From positions 321,178,929 through 321,242,928 of the forward strand of contig CM022301.1 of assembly GCA_011799875.1 (NCBI GenBank): a stretch of DNA of 64,000 nt, written 5' to 3'. Positions 44,777 to 55,761 of the stretch are shown here, in pieces; the stretch's first letter is position 1; each line of letters starts with the position of its first letter. The translations under genes and the position numbers were made by a program. The notes beneath the pieces are model-generated. The model worked only from the letters and a program-made list of their open reading frames with translations, ran no database searches and was not told the DNA's origin. The DNA is from Thinopyrum elongatum (Eukaryota > Streptophyta > Magnoliopsida > Poales > Poaceae).

Positions 44777-44813
44777 TGACCTCCTCGGCCCACCTCCGGT
44801 GCCTCTCTTCTGG

Positions 44814-44820
44814 TATATAA
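44814..44820 (+). promoter_or_regulatory. TATA box of the solo LTR
   Basis: TATATAA in TGGTATATAAGTC, about 1150 bases before the LTR end. The 62649 copy reads GGTTTATAAGTC here. Confidence 0.6.
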
Positions 44821-46896
44821 GTCATTTTGACCTAGAAAAAAATAAGGAGAGGACTTTCGGGACGCAGCACCGCCGTCTCGAGGCGGAACTTGGGCAGGAG
44901 CACTTTTGCCCTCCGGCGGAGCGATTCCGCCGGGGGAACTTCCCTCCCGGAGGGGGAAATCATCGCCATCGTCATCACCAACAACTCTCCCACCTTTGGG
45001 AGGGCCATCTCCATCAACATCTTCAACAAGACCATCTCCTCTCAAACCCTAGTTCATCTCTTGTGTTCAATCTTTGTACCGGAACCTTAGATTGGTACTT
45101 GTGGCTGACTAGTAGTGTTGATTACATCTTGTAGTTGATTACTATACGATTTATTTGGTGGAAGTTTATATGTTCAGATCCATTATGCTATTTAATACCC
45201 CTCCGATCTTGAGCATGATTACTATTTGTGAGTAGTTACTTTTGTTCTTGAGGTCACGGGAGAAGTCATGTTGCAAGTAAACATGTGAACTTGATATGTG
45301 TTCGATATTTTGATGATATGTGTGTTGTGATTCCCTTAGTGGTGTCATGTGAACGTCGACTACATGACACTTCACCATACTTGGGCCTAAGGGAATGCAT
45401 TGTGGAGTAGTTATTAGATGATGGGTTGCTAGAGTGACAGAAACTTAAACCCATAATTATGCGCTATTTCGTAAGGGACTGATTTGGATCCAAAAGTTTA
45501 ATGCTATGGTTAGATTTCATCTTAATACTTTTCTCGTAGTTGCGGATGCTTGCGAGGGGGTTAATCATAAGTAGGAGGTTTGTTCAAGTAAGAACAGCAC
45601 CTAAGCACCGGTCGACCCACATATCCAATTATCAAAGTAGCGAACACGAATCAAACCAACACGATGAAAGTGATATGATGAAATTCCCGTGTACCCTCAA
45701 GAACACTTTGCTTATCATAAGACACCATTTTTGGCATGTCCTTTGCCACAAAAGTATTGGCTTCCTTGCTGCATATTATTTACCGTTACCGTTACTTGCT
45801 CGTTACAAATTATCTTGCTATCAAACTATCTGTTACCTACTGTTTTAGTGCTTGCAAAAAATACCTTGCTGAAAACCACTTGTCATTTCCTTCTGCTCCT
45901 CATTGGGTTGACACTCTTACTTATCAAAAGGACTACGATTGATCCCCTATACTTGTGGGTCATCAGTCATCAAATGACCAAAAGGTGAGGAATTTGAGAA
46001 CTAGCGCCCCTGAAGAAAATCATCACGGAGAGGACGAGGGAGCGCCAACATTGTTGGGGTTGCGCGGTGCAAAGGGACCAGCAGCAGTGTCTTCGACGGC
46101 TTCATTTTCATTGGTGCAACGCGATGAAGACCCGGAGCGTGGCATCAGAGGAGGAACTGGAGTTTTCTTGAACTTCTTCCTTGGCGGTTTGGCCCAGTCA
46201 AAGTTCATTTGAAAATCTTCAGCAGCCAGTTCTTCAGCTGATTTGAGATGTGTAAGTGTGGCCCAACTGCGATCAAATATCTCATGAAGATAGTATTTGT
46301 TCTTGTGGACGGCGTTGTGCGTCACTGTCATATTTACTTGAACAACAGCGAATTGAAGCTTAACCCATCGATGAGGCTTGTCAAGTTTCCGATGAAGACT
46401 TATAAGCAGCACACGGTCAGTCATGACACGTGGCGCTTCTGATGAAGACAATGGCCTTGAGGCTTTAGCGGCAATATCTTGGCTTGCAGATTCATCAGCT
46501 ATGGAGCTGGAAATAGGTTGACGAAATTGTCCATCAAGGGGACGAATTCCATCATCATCGACGCTCTTGCCTTTGGCAGGAACTGTGGATAGTGTGCTTG
46601 AATTTCAACTTCAGGCATATAACTCAAGTGGTTCTGACAATCAGCCTTGTAGTGGATTGAAGACTGGGATCTGATGAATCTCATAATCCATCGTGCGTAC
46701 GGCTTCAATTCAAACGGGGACTGAGCAACAGTGACCAAATTCCCGAGGAAGAAATGATGAATGTTGATGGGAGTGCCATGTATGATGTGAAACAACAAGT
46801 TCTTCATAACTCCCACAACTTCTTCAGTGTTGGAATTGTGGCCTTTGATCGGACTGAGGGTCTTTGTCAGAATGCGATACACAGTCTTTGGCACAT

Positions 46897-48788
46897 CACT
46901 ACTAGGGAAAACCTTATACACAGAATCTTAGCAGTAGCGCTGGACAAGAAGGGGCGCTACTGCTAATTAGCAGTAGCGCTGGCCCCAAACAGGCGCTACT
47001 GCTGCCGACTTAGCAGTAGCGTGGCTCGGTAGAGCCACGCTACTACTAAAATTCCTCGAACGTTCCTGCCACGCTAGGTTTAGCAGTAGCGCGCCCACTT
47101 TAACCGCGCTACTGCTAATGTATTAGTAGTAGCGCTCTTTTTTTCAAGGTCGCTACTGCTAATTTTGAACGTGGCCACATGGCGGGCCCCGCTTAGCAGT
47201 AGCGCCTCTTCCAGAAGTGCGCTACTGCTATCTTATTAGCAGCAGCGCATTTTACACTCAGCGCTACTGCTAAACCGCAGCCATACCACCTTTTCCCCCC
47301 GCGCGGGCTTCCCTCCTCTCCTTCCTCCCCCAATTCCCCAACTCTCTTCTCCCCCTCGTCGCCCCTGCCCTCGCCCTCGCCGGAGCCCGAGCACCGACCC
47401 CGACATCGCACGCCTCCCTCGCCATCGCCCGGCCTCGACCCCAATGCCGCGCGCCTCCTCCCTTGGCCCCGGCCCCTACCACGACACCGCACGCCTCCGT
47501 CACCGTCGCCTGGCCCCGGCCCCGACCCCGACGCGCCACGCCTCCCTCCTCTGCTTCCTCCCCTCGCAACCTCGGCCGTTGTCGGGGCTGCCTCCTTGCC
47601 CTGCACCCTCTGTAAGCCCCCCACCGCTCCTCTCTCTCTGCCATTAGAGTTCTAGCTAGGGTTCTTCGGTTAATTTACTTAGGTTTTAGTTAGGGCAGTA
47701 GGTTAATTAGGTTATCTATTTAGTTAGGGCAGTAGGTTAATTAGGTTATCTATTTAGTTAGGGCAGTAGGTAGTTATTTTTTTGCGGTGATGAATTTAGT
47801 TATGAACCCTAGCTAGGTATCAAATTTAGTTATGAATTTAGCTAGGTATGAACCCTAGTTATGAATTTTGCGGTGATGAATTTATCAAATTTAGTTATGA
47901 ACCCTAGGTATCAAATTTAGTTATGAATTTAGCTAGGTATCAAACTAGTAGGTTAATTTGGTATTTAGCTAGGTATCAAATTTTATTCAAGGAATTTTTA
48001 TTGGTATTTAAAGAAAAACAGAATTGTTGCTATTTGATTTTTTTAGTTAAAGCTATTGTTGCTATATGAACCCTATATGATATGTGGACATGTGATTTGG
48101 ACATATTTGAAGTGGACATGTGATATTTGGAAAATGATGGTTATGTGCAGGGTAAATGATCCGAGTGGCCTATGTTTCGCCGGAATGTTGATTCATTTCC
48201 GTTCCGGTGAATTTCAGAGAGGACTCATAACCGTCGCCTCATGTACTGCATAGTTCGCTCGCACTCATAGTGATAGCTCTTCTCGCGTATATCATTGTTT
48301 AGATGGATGACGATGTAGTTGCAAGTATTCGAGACTTGTATCACTATTTTTGAGATGATGACGAGAGACCACTTTGTGTTGGATGATGATTATGATGATG
48401 ACATGATTTGATGAGACTATTTGTATGTATATGCTATGATTACATTTGTATGTGTATGATATGCTAAAGATTATTGTATAAAGCCTGTTCAAATACAAAA
48501 CAAATATGAAGAAAAAAAAAACAGAAACTAATAAAACTAGCAGTAGCGAGGGGAATAAAGTTAGCAGCAGCGCGCCCTTACCAATAGCGCGGCTTAAGTA
48601 AAAGCGCTGCAGCTATTAGCAGTAGCGCATCGCTCCAAAGCTCGCTACTGCTACCCATGTATAGCAGTAGCGTGGGCTGAACCGCGCTACTACTACATGT
48701 TAGCTGTAGCGCCGTATCAGTAGCGCGGGTACCCGCGCTACTGATACACCAAATACCCGCGCTACTGCTAGGCTTATCCCTAGTAGTG
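46897..48788 (+). mobile_element. Non-autonomous CACTA transposon
   Basis: Ends CACTACTAGGGAAAA and, inverted, CACTACTAGGGATAA, with a 3-bp duplication CAT (46894-46896 and 48789-48791). Both subterminal regions are packed with TTAGCAGTAGCGC and its reverse GCGCTACTGCTAA, the usual transposase-binding type of array. No transposase. A GC-rich zone (47290-47640) gives overlapping open frames on both strands that I regard as composition artefacts. Confidence 0.95.
47689..47770 (+). repeat. 34-bp tandem repeat in the CACTA element
   Basis: Two full and one partial unit starting GTTAGGGCAGTAGG at 47689, 47723 and 47757. Looser repeats of TTTAGTTATGAA and AGCTAGGTATCAAA follow to about 47990. Confidence 0.8.
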
Positions 48789-49384
48789 CATATAACAAAT
48801 CCTTCACTAGGAAGGTTGTCCTTGGAGCATTTCCTTCAGCCATAGGATTCATCAGCACTTGCATCAGGTGATTGGGCAGCTCAGGCTCTCCATAGATTTT
48901 CTTGGCTCCTTGGGGTGGATCAACTAGAAGAGCACGAAGCAATTCATCGATCGGTGCTTTGAAGTTAGTGTCTTCACTCATCCAGTCCAGAGCCCAAGTT
49001 GTTGTGTCGTCAGCATTGCCAGAGAAGTGCACAGTTGCATAGAATTGAAGAATCAGTTCTTCATTCCAGTCGCAGATGTTAGTGCAGTAATTCAGCAGAC
49101 CAGCATCATGAAGAACACCCAACACTGGCCGGAAGCAGGGAATTGATTCCATATCCACATGAGGAATATGACGATGCTGGAATACTTTCTTCTTGTCAAA
49201 CAGTAGTGAGGCATAGAAGTTCATCTGTGTTCTGGTCCAGAACCTCAAACGCCTAAGTTTGGCCGAGTCATAAGGTGACTCACCAATGAAGACATTCTTC
49301 TCTTCGAAGAATTTGGCGCTATCAAATTTTGGTCGCTTGAGGCCTTTGCCAATCTTGGGCATCACTGGGACGGGTTGAAGATTG

Positions 49385-50516
49385 TGCCTCTTGGTTCTGA
49401 AAATATTGGTTATGAAATTCCTTCGTGTATGATAGAACAACTGCTAGCTAATCCTTATGCAGGAGATGGAACCGAACATCCTGATATGCACTTGATATAT
49501 GTGGATGAAATTTGTGGATTATTTAAGCTTGAAGGTTTGCTCGGAGATGAAGCTAAGAAGAAGGTTTTCCCTTTATCTTTGAAGGGAAAAGCATTGGCAT
49601 GGTATAGGCTATGCGATGATATTGGATCTTGGAACTGGAATCGATTGAAATTGGAATTTCACCAAAAAATTTATCCTATGCATCTAGTTCATCGTGATCA
49701 GAATTATATATATAATTTTTGGCCTCGTGAAGGAGAAAGTATCGCTCTAGCTTGGGGGAGGCTTAAGTCAATGTTATATTCATGCCCCAATCATGAGCTC
49801 TCGAGAGAAATTATCATTCAGAATTTTATGCTCGGCTTTCTCGTGATGATCAATCCATGCTCGATACCTCTTGTACTGGTTCTTTTATGAAGAAGACTAT
49901 TGAATTTAGGTGGGATATTTTAGAAAGAATTAAACACAACTCTGAAGATTGGGAACTCGACGAAGGTAAGGCGTCACGTATTAAGCTTGAATTTGATTGT
50001 GTTAAATCTGTTATGAATACCGATGCTTTTCACAAGTTTAGCACTAAATATGGAATTGACTCTGAGATAGTAGCCTCTTTCTGTGAATCATTTGCTACTC
50101 ATGTTGATCTCCCTAAGGAGAAGTGGTTCAAATATCACCCACCTATTAAAGAAGAAATTAAAGAACCGGTTATAGCTAAAGAAGAAACTATTATTTACAA
50201 TGTTGATCCAGTTGTTCCTGCTGCTTATATTGAAAAACCACCTTTTCCTATTAGGATAAAGGAACATGCTAAGGTTTCAACTGTGGTTCGCAAAAGCAAT
50301 ATTAGAGCACCTAAACCTGCTGAACAAATTAAAGTAGAACCTAGTGTTGCTATAGTTAAAGATCTCTTGGTAGAAAATATTGATGGGCATGTTATTTACT
50401 TTTGTGATGAAGCTGCTAGAATTGCCAAACCCGATGAAAAAGATAAACATAGACCTGTTGTTGGCATGCCTGTTGTCTCAGTTAAAATAGGAGATCATTG
50501 TTATCATGGTTTATGT
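49385..50516 (+). pseudogene. Athila-type gag, 5' truncated
   Basis: It begins within the Gag N-terminal region (NIGYEIPSCMIEQLLANPYA), then the Gag core (FPLSLKGKALAWYRLCDDI, SWNWNRLKLEFHQKIYPMHL, RDQNYIYNFWPREGESIALA). A one-base loss in a T run near 49830 shifts the frame. It continues from about 49857 (MLDTSCTGSFMKKTIEF) through a long, Lys/Glu-rich linker (VIAKEETIIYNVDPVVPA) towards the protease. No CCHC knuckle is seen, as is usual in this lineage. The 5' end is lost at the fusion with element B. The frame after 49857 is the same as that of pol. Confidence 0.85.
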
Positions 50517-50519
50517 TAG

Positions 50520-53089
50520 TTAGGTGCTAGCGTGAGTGCCATTCTCTTTACCTTATACCAAGAAATTATGAATGACATAGCACCCGCTGAAATAGAAGAC
50601 ATAGATGTCACTATTAAACTTGCTAATAGAGACACCATCACACCACTTGTAATTGTTAGAGATGTTGAAGTCTTGTGTGGGAAAATAAAATACCCCACTG
50701 ATTTTCTAGTTCCTGGTTCCACACAAGATGACTTCTGTCCCATTATCTTTGGTAGACCTTTCTTGAACACTGTCAATGCCACTATAGATTGTAATAAACA
50801 AACTGTCAGTGTTAGCTTTGGTGATGAGTCTCATGAGTTTAATTTTTCCAAGTTTAATAGGCAACCTCATAAGAAAGAATTACCTAGTAAGGATGAAATA
50901 ATTGGTCTTGCTTCTATTGCCGTGCCTCCTACTGATCCACTAGAACAATATTTGCTAGATCATGAAAATGATATGCATATGCATGAAAGAAATGAAATAG
51001 ATAAAATTTTCTTTGAACAAAGACCTCTGCTAAAGCACAATTTGCCTATTGAAACTCTAGGAGGTCCTCCTCCACCTAAAGGTGATCCTGTGTTTGAATT
51101 AAAACAGTTTCCTGAAACTTTGAAATATGCTTATCTTGATGAGAAGAAGATATATCCTATTATTATTAGTGCTAACCTTTCAGAACATGAAGAAGAAAGA
51201 CTATTGAAAATTCTGAAGAAGCACCGAGCTGCTATTGGATATACTCTTGATGATCTTAAGGGCATTAGTCCCACTCTTTGTCAGCACAAGATTAATATGG
51301 AACCTGATGCTAAACCCGTTGTTGATCATCAACGACGCTTGAATCGTAAGATGAAAGAAGTGGTAAGAACTGAAATATTAAAGTTTCTGGAAGCAGGTAT
51401 AATCTATCCTATAACTGATCGTAGATGGGTAAGTCCCATTCATTGTGTCCCTAAGAAGGAATGTATTACTGTTGTTCCTAATGATAAAAATGAACTCATT
51501 CCACAAAGAATTGTTACTGGCTATAGAATGGTAATTGATTTTAGAATATTAAATAAAGCAACTAGAAAAGATCATTACCCTTTGCCTTTTATTGATCAAA
51601 TGCTTGAAAGATTATCAAAGCACACACAGTTTTGTTTTCTCGATGGATATTCTGGCTTTTCTCAAATACCTGTTTCACAACCTGATCAAGAGAAAACCAC
51701 CTTTACTTGCCCTTATGGAACTTATGCTTATAGGCGTATGCCTTTTGGTTTATGTAATGCACCTGCTACCTTTCAAAGATGTATGACTGCTATATTCTCT
51801 GATTTTTATGAAAAGATTGTTGAGGTTTTCATGGATGATTTTTTTGTTTATGGAACTTCTTTTGATGATTGCTTGAGCAACCTTGATCGAGTTTTGCAGA
51901 GATGTGAGCAAACTAATCTTGTCTTGAATTGGGAGAAGTGCCACTTTATGGTTAATGAAGGTATTGTTTTGGGGCATACAATTTCTGAACGAGGTATTGA
52001 GGTGGACCAAGCTAAAGTTGATGCAATTGAGAAAATGCCATGTCCTAAAGATATTAAAGGTATTCGTAGTTTTCTCGGTCATGCTGGTTTCTATAGGAGG
52101 TTTATTAAAGACTTCTCTAAAATTTCCAGGCCTCTTACAAATCTTTTACAAAAGGATGTTCCATTTGTTTTTGATGATGATTGTGTAGAAGCCTTTGAAA
52201 CACTTAAGAAAGCCTTAACTTCTGCACCTATTGTTCAACCACCTGATTGGAACTTGCCTTTTGAAATTATGTGTGATGCTAGTGATTACGCTGTTGGTGC
52301 TGTTTTAGGACAAAGAGTTGATAAGAAATTAAGTGTTATCCATTATGCTAGCAAAACTCTAGACAGTGCCCAAAGAAATTATGCTACTACTGAAGAAGAA
52401 TTTTAGCAGTTGTATTTGCCTATGATAAATTCAGATCTTACATTGTTGATTCCAAAGTTATTGTTCACACCGATCATGCTGCTATTAAATATCTTATGGA
52501 AAAGAAAGATGCTAAACCTAGACTCATTAGGTGGGTTCTCTTGTAACAAGAATTTGATTTACATACAATTGATAGAAAAGGAGCTGAGAACCCCGTAGCG
52601 GATAACTTGTCTAGGTTAGAAAATATTCTTGATGACCCACTACCTATAGATGATAGCTTTCCTGATGAACAACTAGCTGCAATAAATGTTTCTCATAACA
52701 CTCCTTGGTATGCGGACTATGCTAATTATATTGTTGCTAAATGTATACCAACTAGTTTCACATACCAACAAAAGAAAAAATTCTTCTATGATTTAAGACA
52801 TTACTTTTGGGATGACCCACATCTTTATAAAGAAGGGGTAGATGGTATTATTAGACGTTGTGTACCTGAGCATGAACAAGTACAAATCCTACGGAAATGT
52901 CACTCTGAAGCTTACGGAGGACATCATGCGGGAGATAGAACTGCTCACAAGGTATTACAATCTAGTTTTTATTGGCCTACTCTCTTCAAGGATGCCCGTA
53001 AGTTTGTTTTATCTTGTGATGAATGTCAAAGAATTGGTAATATCGGTAAGCGTCAAGAAATTCCTATGAATCATTCACTTGCTGTTGAA
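50520..53089 (+). pseudogene. Athila-type pol: protease, RT, RNase H, integrase N-terminus
   Basis: A TAG at 50517-50519 replaces the codon expected for the catalytic Asp of protease; LGASVS follows directly and the frame is then open to 52406. Protease (to about 50820) continues with CPIIFGRPFLNTVNA. RT has the blocks WVSPIHCVPKKECITVV, FLDGYSGFSQIPVSQPDQEK, TYAYRRMPFGLCNAPATFQR and the catalytic VFMDDFFVYG. RNase H begins FEIMCDASDYAVGAVLGQR. A one-base loss at about 52404 and a TAA near 52543 break RNase H. The frame is then open from about 52547 through the integrase zinc finger (HSEAYGGHHAGDRTAHK, CDECQRIGN) to 53089, where the 53090 element is inserted. Confidence 0.9.
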
Positions 53090-54668
53090 TGATACGTCTC
53101 CAACGTATCTATAATTTTTGATTGTTCCATGCTATTATATTATCTGTTTTGGATGTTTTATATGCATTAATATGCTATTTCATATTATTTTTGGGACTAA
53201 CCTATTAACCTAGAGCCCAGTGCCAGCTTCTGTTTTTTCCTTATTTTTTAGCTTCGTGGAAAAGGAATACCAAACGGAGTCCAAACGGAATAAAATCTTC
53301 GCGATGATTTTTCTTGGACCAGAAGACACCCAGGAGACTTGGAGATGAAGTCGAAGGAGCCACGAGACAGCCACAAGGGTGGAGGGCACGCCCAGGGGGG
53401 TAGGGCATGCCCCCCTGCCTTGTGGGCCCCCCGTGACCCTCCTGACCTAATTCTTTCGCCTATATATTCACAAATGTTCCCAAACCACCAGAAGCATCCA
53501 CGAAAACACTTTTCCACCATCGCAACCTTCTGTAACCGTGAGATCCCATCTAGGGACCTTATCCGGCACCCAGCCGGAGGGGGATTCGATCATGGAGGGC
53601 TTCTACATCAACTCTATTGCCCTTCCGATGAAGCGTGAGTAGTTTACCTCAGACCTATGGGTCCATAGCTAGTAGCTAGATGGCTTCTTCTCTCTCTTTG
53701 ATTCTCAATACCATGTTCTCCTTGATGTTCTTGGAGATCTATCCGATGTAATATTCTTTTGCAGTGTGTTTGTTGAGATCCGATGAATTGTGGATTTATG
53801 ATCAACTTATCTATGAATATTATTTGAATCTTCTCTGAATTCTTATATGCATGATTTGATATCTTTGTAATTCTCTTTGAACTATCGGTTTGGTTTGGCC
53901 AACTAGATTGGTTTTTCTTGCAATGGGAGAAGTGCTTAGCTTTGGGTTCAATCTTGCGGTGTCCTTTCCCACTGATAGTAGGGACAGCAAGGCACATATT
54001 GTATTGTTGCCATCGAGGATAAAAAGATGGGGTTTACATCATATTGCTTGAGTTTATTCCTCTACATCATGTCATCTTACTTAATGCGTTACTCTGTTCT
54101 TCATGAACTTAATACTCTAGATGCAGGCAGGAGTCGGTCGATGTGTGGAGTAATAGTAGTAGATGCAGAATCGTTTCGGTCTACTTGACATGGACGTGAT
54201 GCCTATATTCATGATCATTGCCTTAGATATCATCATAACTTTGCGCTTTTCTATCAATTGCTCGGCAGTAATTTGTTCACCCACTGTATTATTTTCTATC
54301 TTGAGAGAAGCCTCTAGTGAAACCTATGGCCCCCGTGTCTATTTTCCATCATATAAGTTTCCGATCTACTATTTTGCAATCTTTTTACTTTCGATCTATA
54401 AACCAAAAATATTTACTTTATCTTTTATTTTGTTTCATCTATATCTATCATATCTCACTTTTGCAAGTAACCGTGAAGGGATTGACAACCCCTTTATCGC
54501 GTTGGGTGCAAGTTGTTTGATTGTTTGTGCAGGTATTCGGTGATTTGTGCGTTGTCTCCTACTGGATTGATACCTTGGTTCTCAAACTGAGGGAAATACT
54601 TATCTCTACTTTGCTGCATCACCCTTTCCTCTTCAAGGGAAAAACCAACGCAAGCTCAAGAAGTAGCA
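53090..54668 (+). repeat. 5' LTR of the non-autonomous Athila-type element
   Basis: 1579 bp; TATA-like CTATATATT at 53460-53468. It contains a 28-base imperfect palindrome around GGGCACGCCC (about 53386). It carries 11 bases (GGAGTCCAAAC) that LTR 2 lacks. Confidence 0.95.
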
Positions 54669-54679
54669 GGAAGAATTTC

Positions 54680-54696
54680 TGGCGCCATTGCCGGGG
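54680..54696 (+). other. Primer-binding-site region
   Basis: TGGCGCCATTGCCGGGG, 11 bases inside the 5' LTR. It is conserved in position with 2593-2609. Confidence 0.6.
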
Positions 54697-54915
54697 GGAT
54701 CTACACCAAGTCAAGACATACCAAGTACCCATCATAAAACTCTCATCTCTCGCATTACATTATTCGCCATTTGCCTCTCGTTTTCCTCTTCCCCACTTCT
54801 AAAATGATTTTCGAAAAGATTTGCCTTTTTATTCGCCCTTCTTCCGTTCGATCTTTTGTTTGCTTGTGTTACCATGTGCCTTCTTTTTGCTTGCATCTTC
54901 ACTTGCTAAAAGTTT

Positions 54916-55761
54916 ATGGATCCTCATCCACTTGCTAATCTTTTTAAGAGATCCAATTTTGATGAACCAATTGCTAGTGAGTTGAGTGCACTGGATTATC
55001 TTTATGAGGTTTTGCTTGAAATTCGTGAATCTGAAAATTGTGATGAAGTGTTGAAAGAAGAAAATTATAAAGTGATTCACGATAGCTCCTTGAATGAAAA
55101 GCATGATTGCAATTATGTTCATATAAATTCCACTAATGTCAATTGTGTTAATGATATGCAAAACCCTAAGCTTGGGGATGTTAATTTTGCTATGTCTACT
55201 ACTTGTTGCAATGATCATGATTGGGGTGATTCTTCTTATGATCTTGAAATTTTATTTAAGCCCCATGATGAATATGAGATTGATAATAATGTTTGCAATA
55301 ATATTGAAAGTGGGTTTGGAAGAGTGTCAACTTTAGATCCCACATATTTGGAGAATATTCAATCTTATGAATTTTTTGATAAAAGTGGGTTTGGAGAGGT
55401 CATGACTTTAGTTAATGTTAATCCCACTATTTTGGAAGAGTGTCAACTTCGCATGCATGTGGATCGTGTTAAGAATATGTTGTGTGATAGCTATATTGTT
55501 GAATTTTCTTATGATCCTACATGTAATTATTATGAGAGAGGAAAATATGGTTTTAGAAATTTTCATGTTACTAAATTACCTCTCTTCATGTTGAGATTGC
55601 TATCGTCTCTTTCTTCTTCCTTGCATATGCTAGTTTTTGCTTGCCTTGATAATTTGTTTGCTTATAAAATGCCTATGCATAGGAAATATGTTAGACTTAG
55701 ATATGTTTGTCACGTGTTTTATGATGCTCTCTTTGTGCTTCAATTCTTCTCTTTTATGTGA
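54916..55761 (+). CDS. Intact 281-residue ORF of unknown function carried by the non-autonomous element
   Basis: ATG 54916 is the first ATG after the primer site that opens a long frame; stop at 55759-55761. The protein is acidic in its first 200 residues (MDPHPLANLFKRSNFDEPIA, LDYLYEVLLEIRESENCDEV). It holds a cysteine/asparagine-rich middle and two copies of a short repeat of the type SGFGxVxTLxxxxLE (near residues 137 and 157). The C-terminal third is basic and then strongly hydrophobic (PLFMLRLLSSLSSSLHMLVF, then an end rich in F, Y, V and L), possibly one or two membrane segments. It is not Gag, protease, RT, RNase H or integrase. The intact frame in an element without any other gene suggests either recent loss of its partners or some selected role. 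I recall similar ORFs in Triticeae repeats but no assigned function. Confidence 0.7.
   Translation: MDPHPLANLFKRSNFDEPIASELSALDYLYEVLLEIRESENCDEVLKEENYKVIHDSSLNEKHDCNYVHINSTNVNCVNDMQNPKLGDVNFAMSTTCCNDHDWGDSSYDLEILFKPHDEYEIDNNVCNNIESGFGRVSTLDPTYLENIQSYEFFDKSGFGEVMTLVNVNPTILEECQLRMHVDRVKNMLCDSYIVEFSYDPTCNYYERGKYGFRNFHVTKLPLFMLRLLSSLSSSLHMLVFACLDNLFAYKMPMHRKYVRLRYVCHVFYDALFVLQFFSFM

Larger units (their letters stand above)
44447..45965 (+). repeat. Solo LTR, family of the Athila element at 49385
   Basis: TGATACGTCCATTTTGC to GTGGGTCATCA, 1519 bp, flanked by a perfect duplication GTCAT (44442-44446 and 45966-45970). The homologous site in element A (near 6550) has the single uninterrupted GTCAT. 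It aligns with the 3' LTR starting at 62649. Confidence 0.95.
43977..49384 (-). mobile_element. SIRE/Maximus-type Copia element B, 3' part
   Basis: Polypurine tract (minus strand CCAAAAATGGGGAGAT), 3' untranslated region and the end of the extra ORF, all homologous to element A. It stops at 49384/49385, where a Gypsy gag on the opposite strand begins. Interrupted by a solo LTR and a CACTA element. Confidence 0.8.
46023..49384 (-). pseudogene. Extra ORF of Copia element B, 3' part
   Basis: Minus-strand homologue of 6608-8040 in element A. It is open from 49384 through NLQPVPVMPKIGKGLKRP, FIGESPYDSAKLRRL, HIPHVDMESIPCFRPVLG, LILQFYATVHFSGNADD and TTFLVKDLLY. The CACTA insert (46897-48788) follows, after which the same frame continues with TVYRILTKTLSPIKGHNS, HHFFLGNLVTVAQSPFELK and WIMRFIRSQSSIHYKAD to a break near 46600. 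The last block (MTVTHNAVHKNKYYLHEIF, FQMNFDWAKPP) ends at the stop at 46023. Better preserved than copy A. The domain resembles the Transposase_32-type 'putative plant transposon protein'; function unknown. The 5' part is lost at 49384. Confidence 0.7.

Noticed and set aside
44447..45965. Treating this LTR as the missing 5' LTR of the Athila element at 49385
   Set aside because: It has its own perfect GTCAT duplication, an empty site in copy A, and Copia sequence on both sides.
47193..47647. GC-rich gene on the minus strand of the CACTA element
   Set aside because: Gly/Arg-rich frames open in two phases at once; no domain; non-autonomous element interior.
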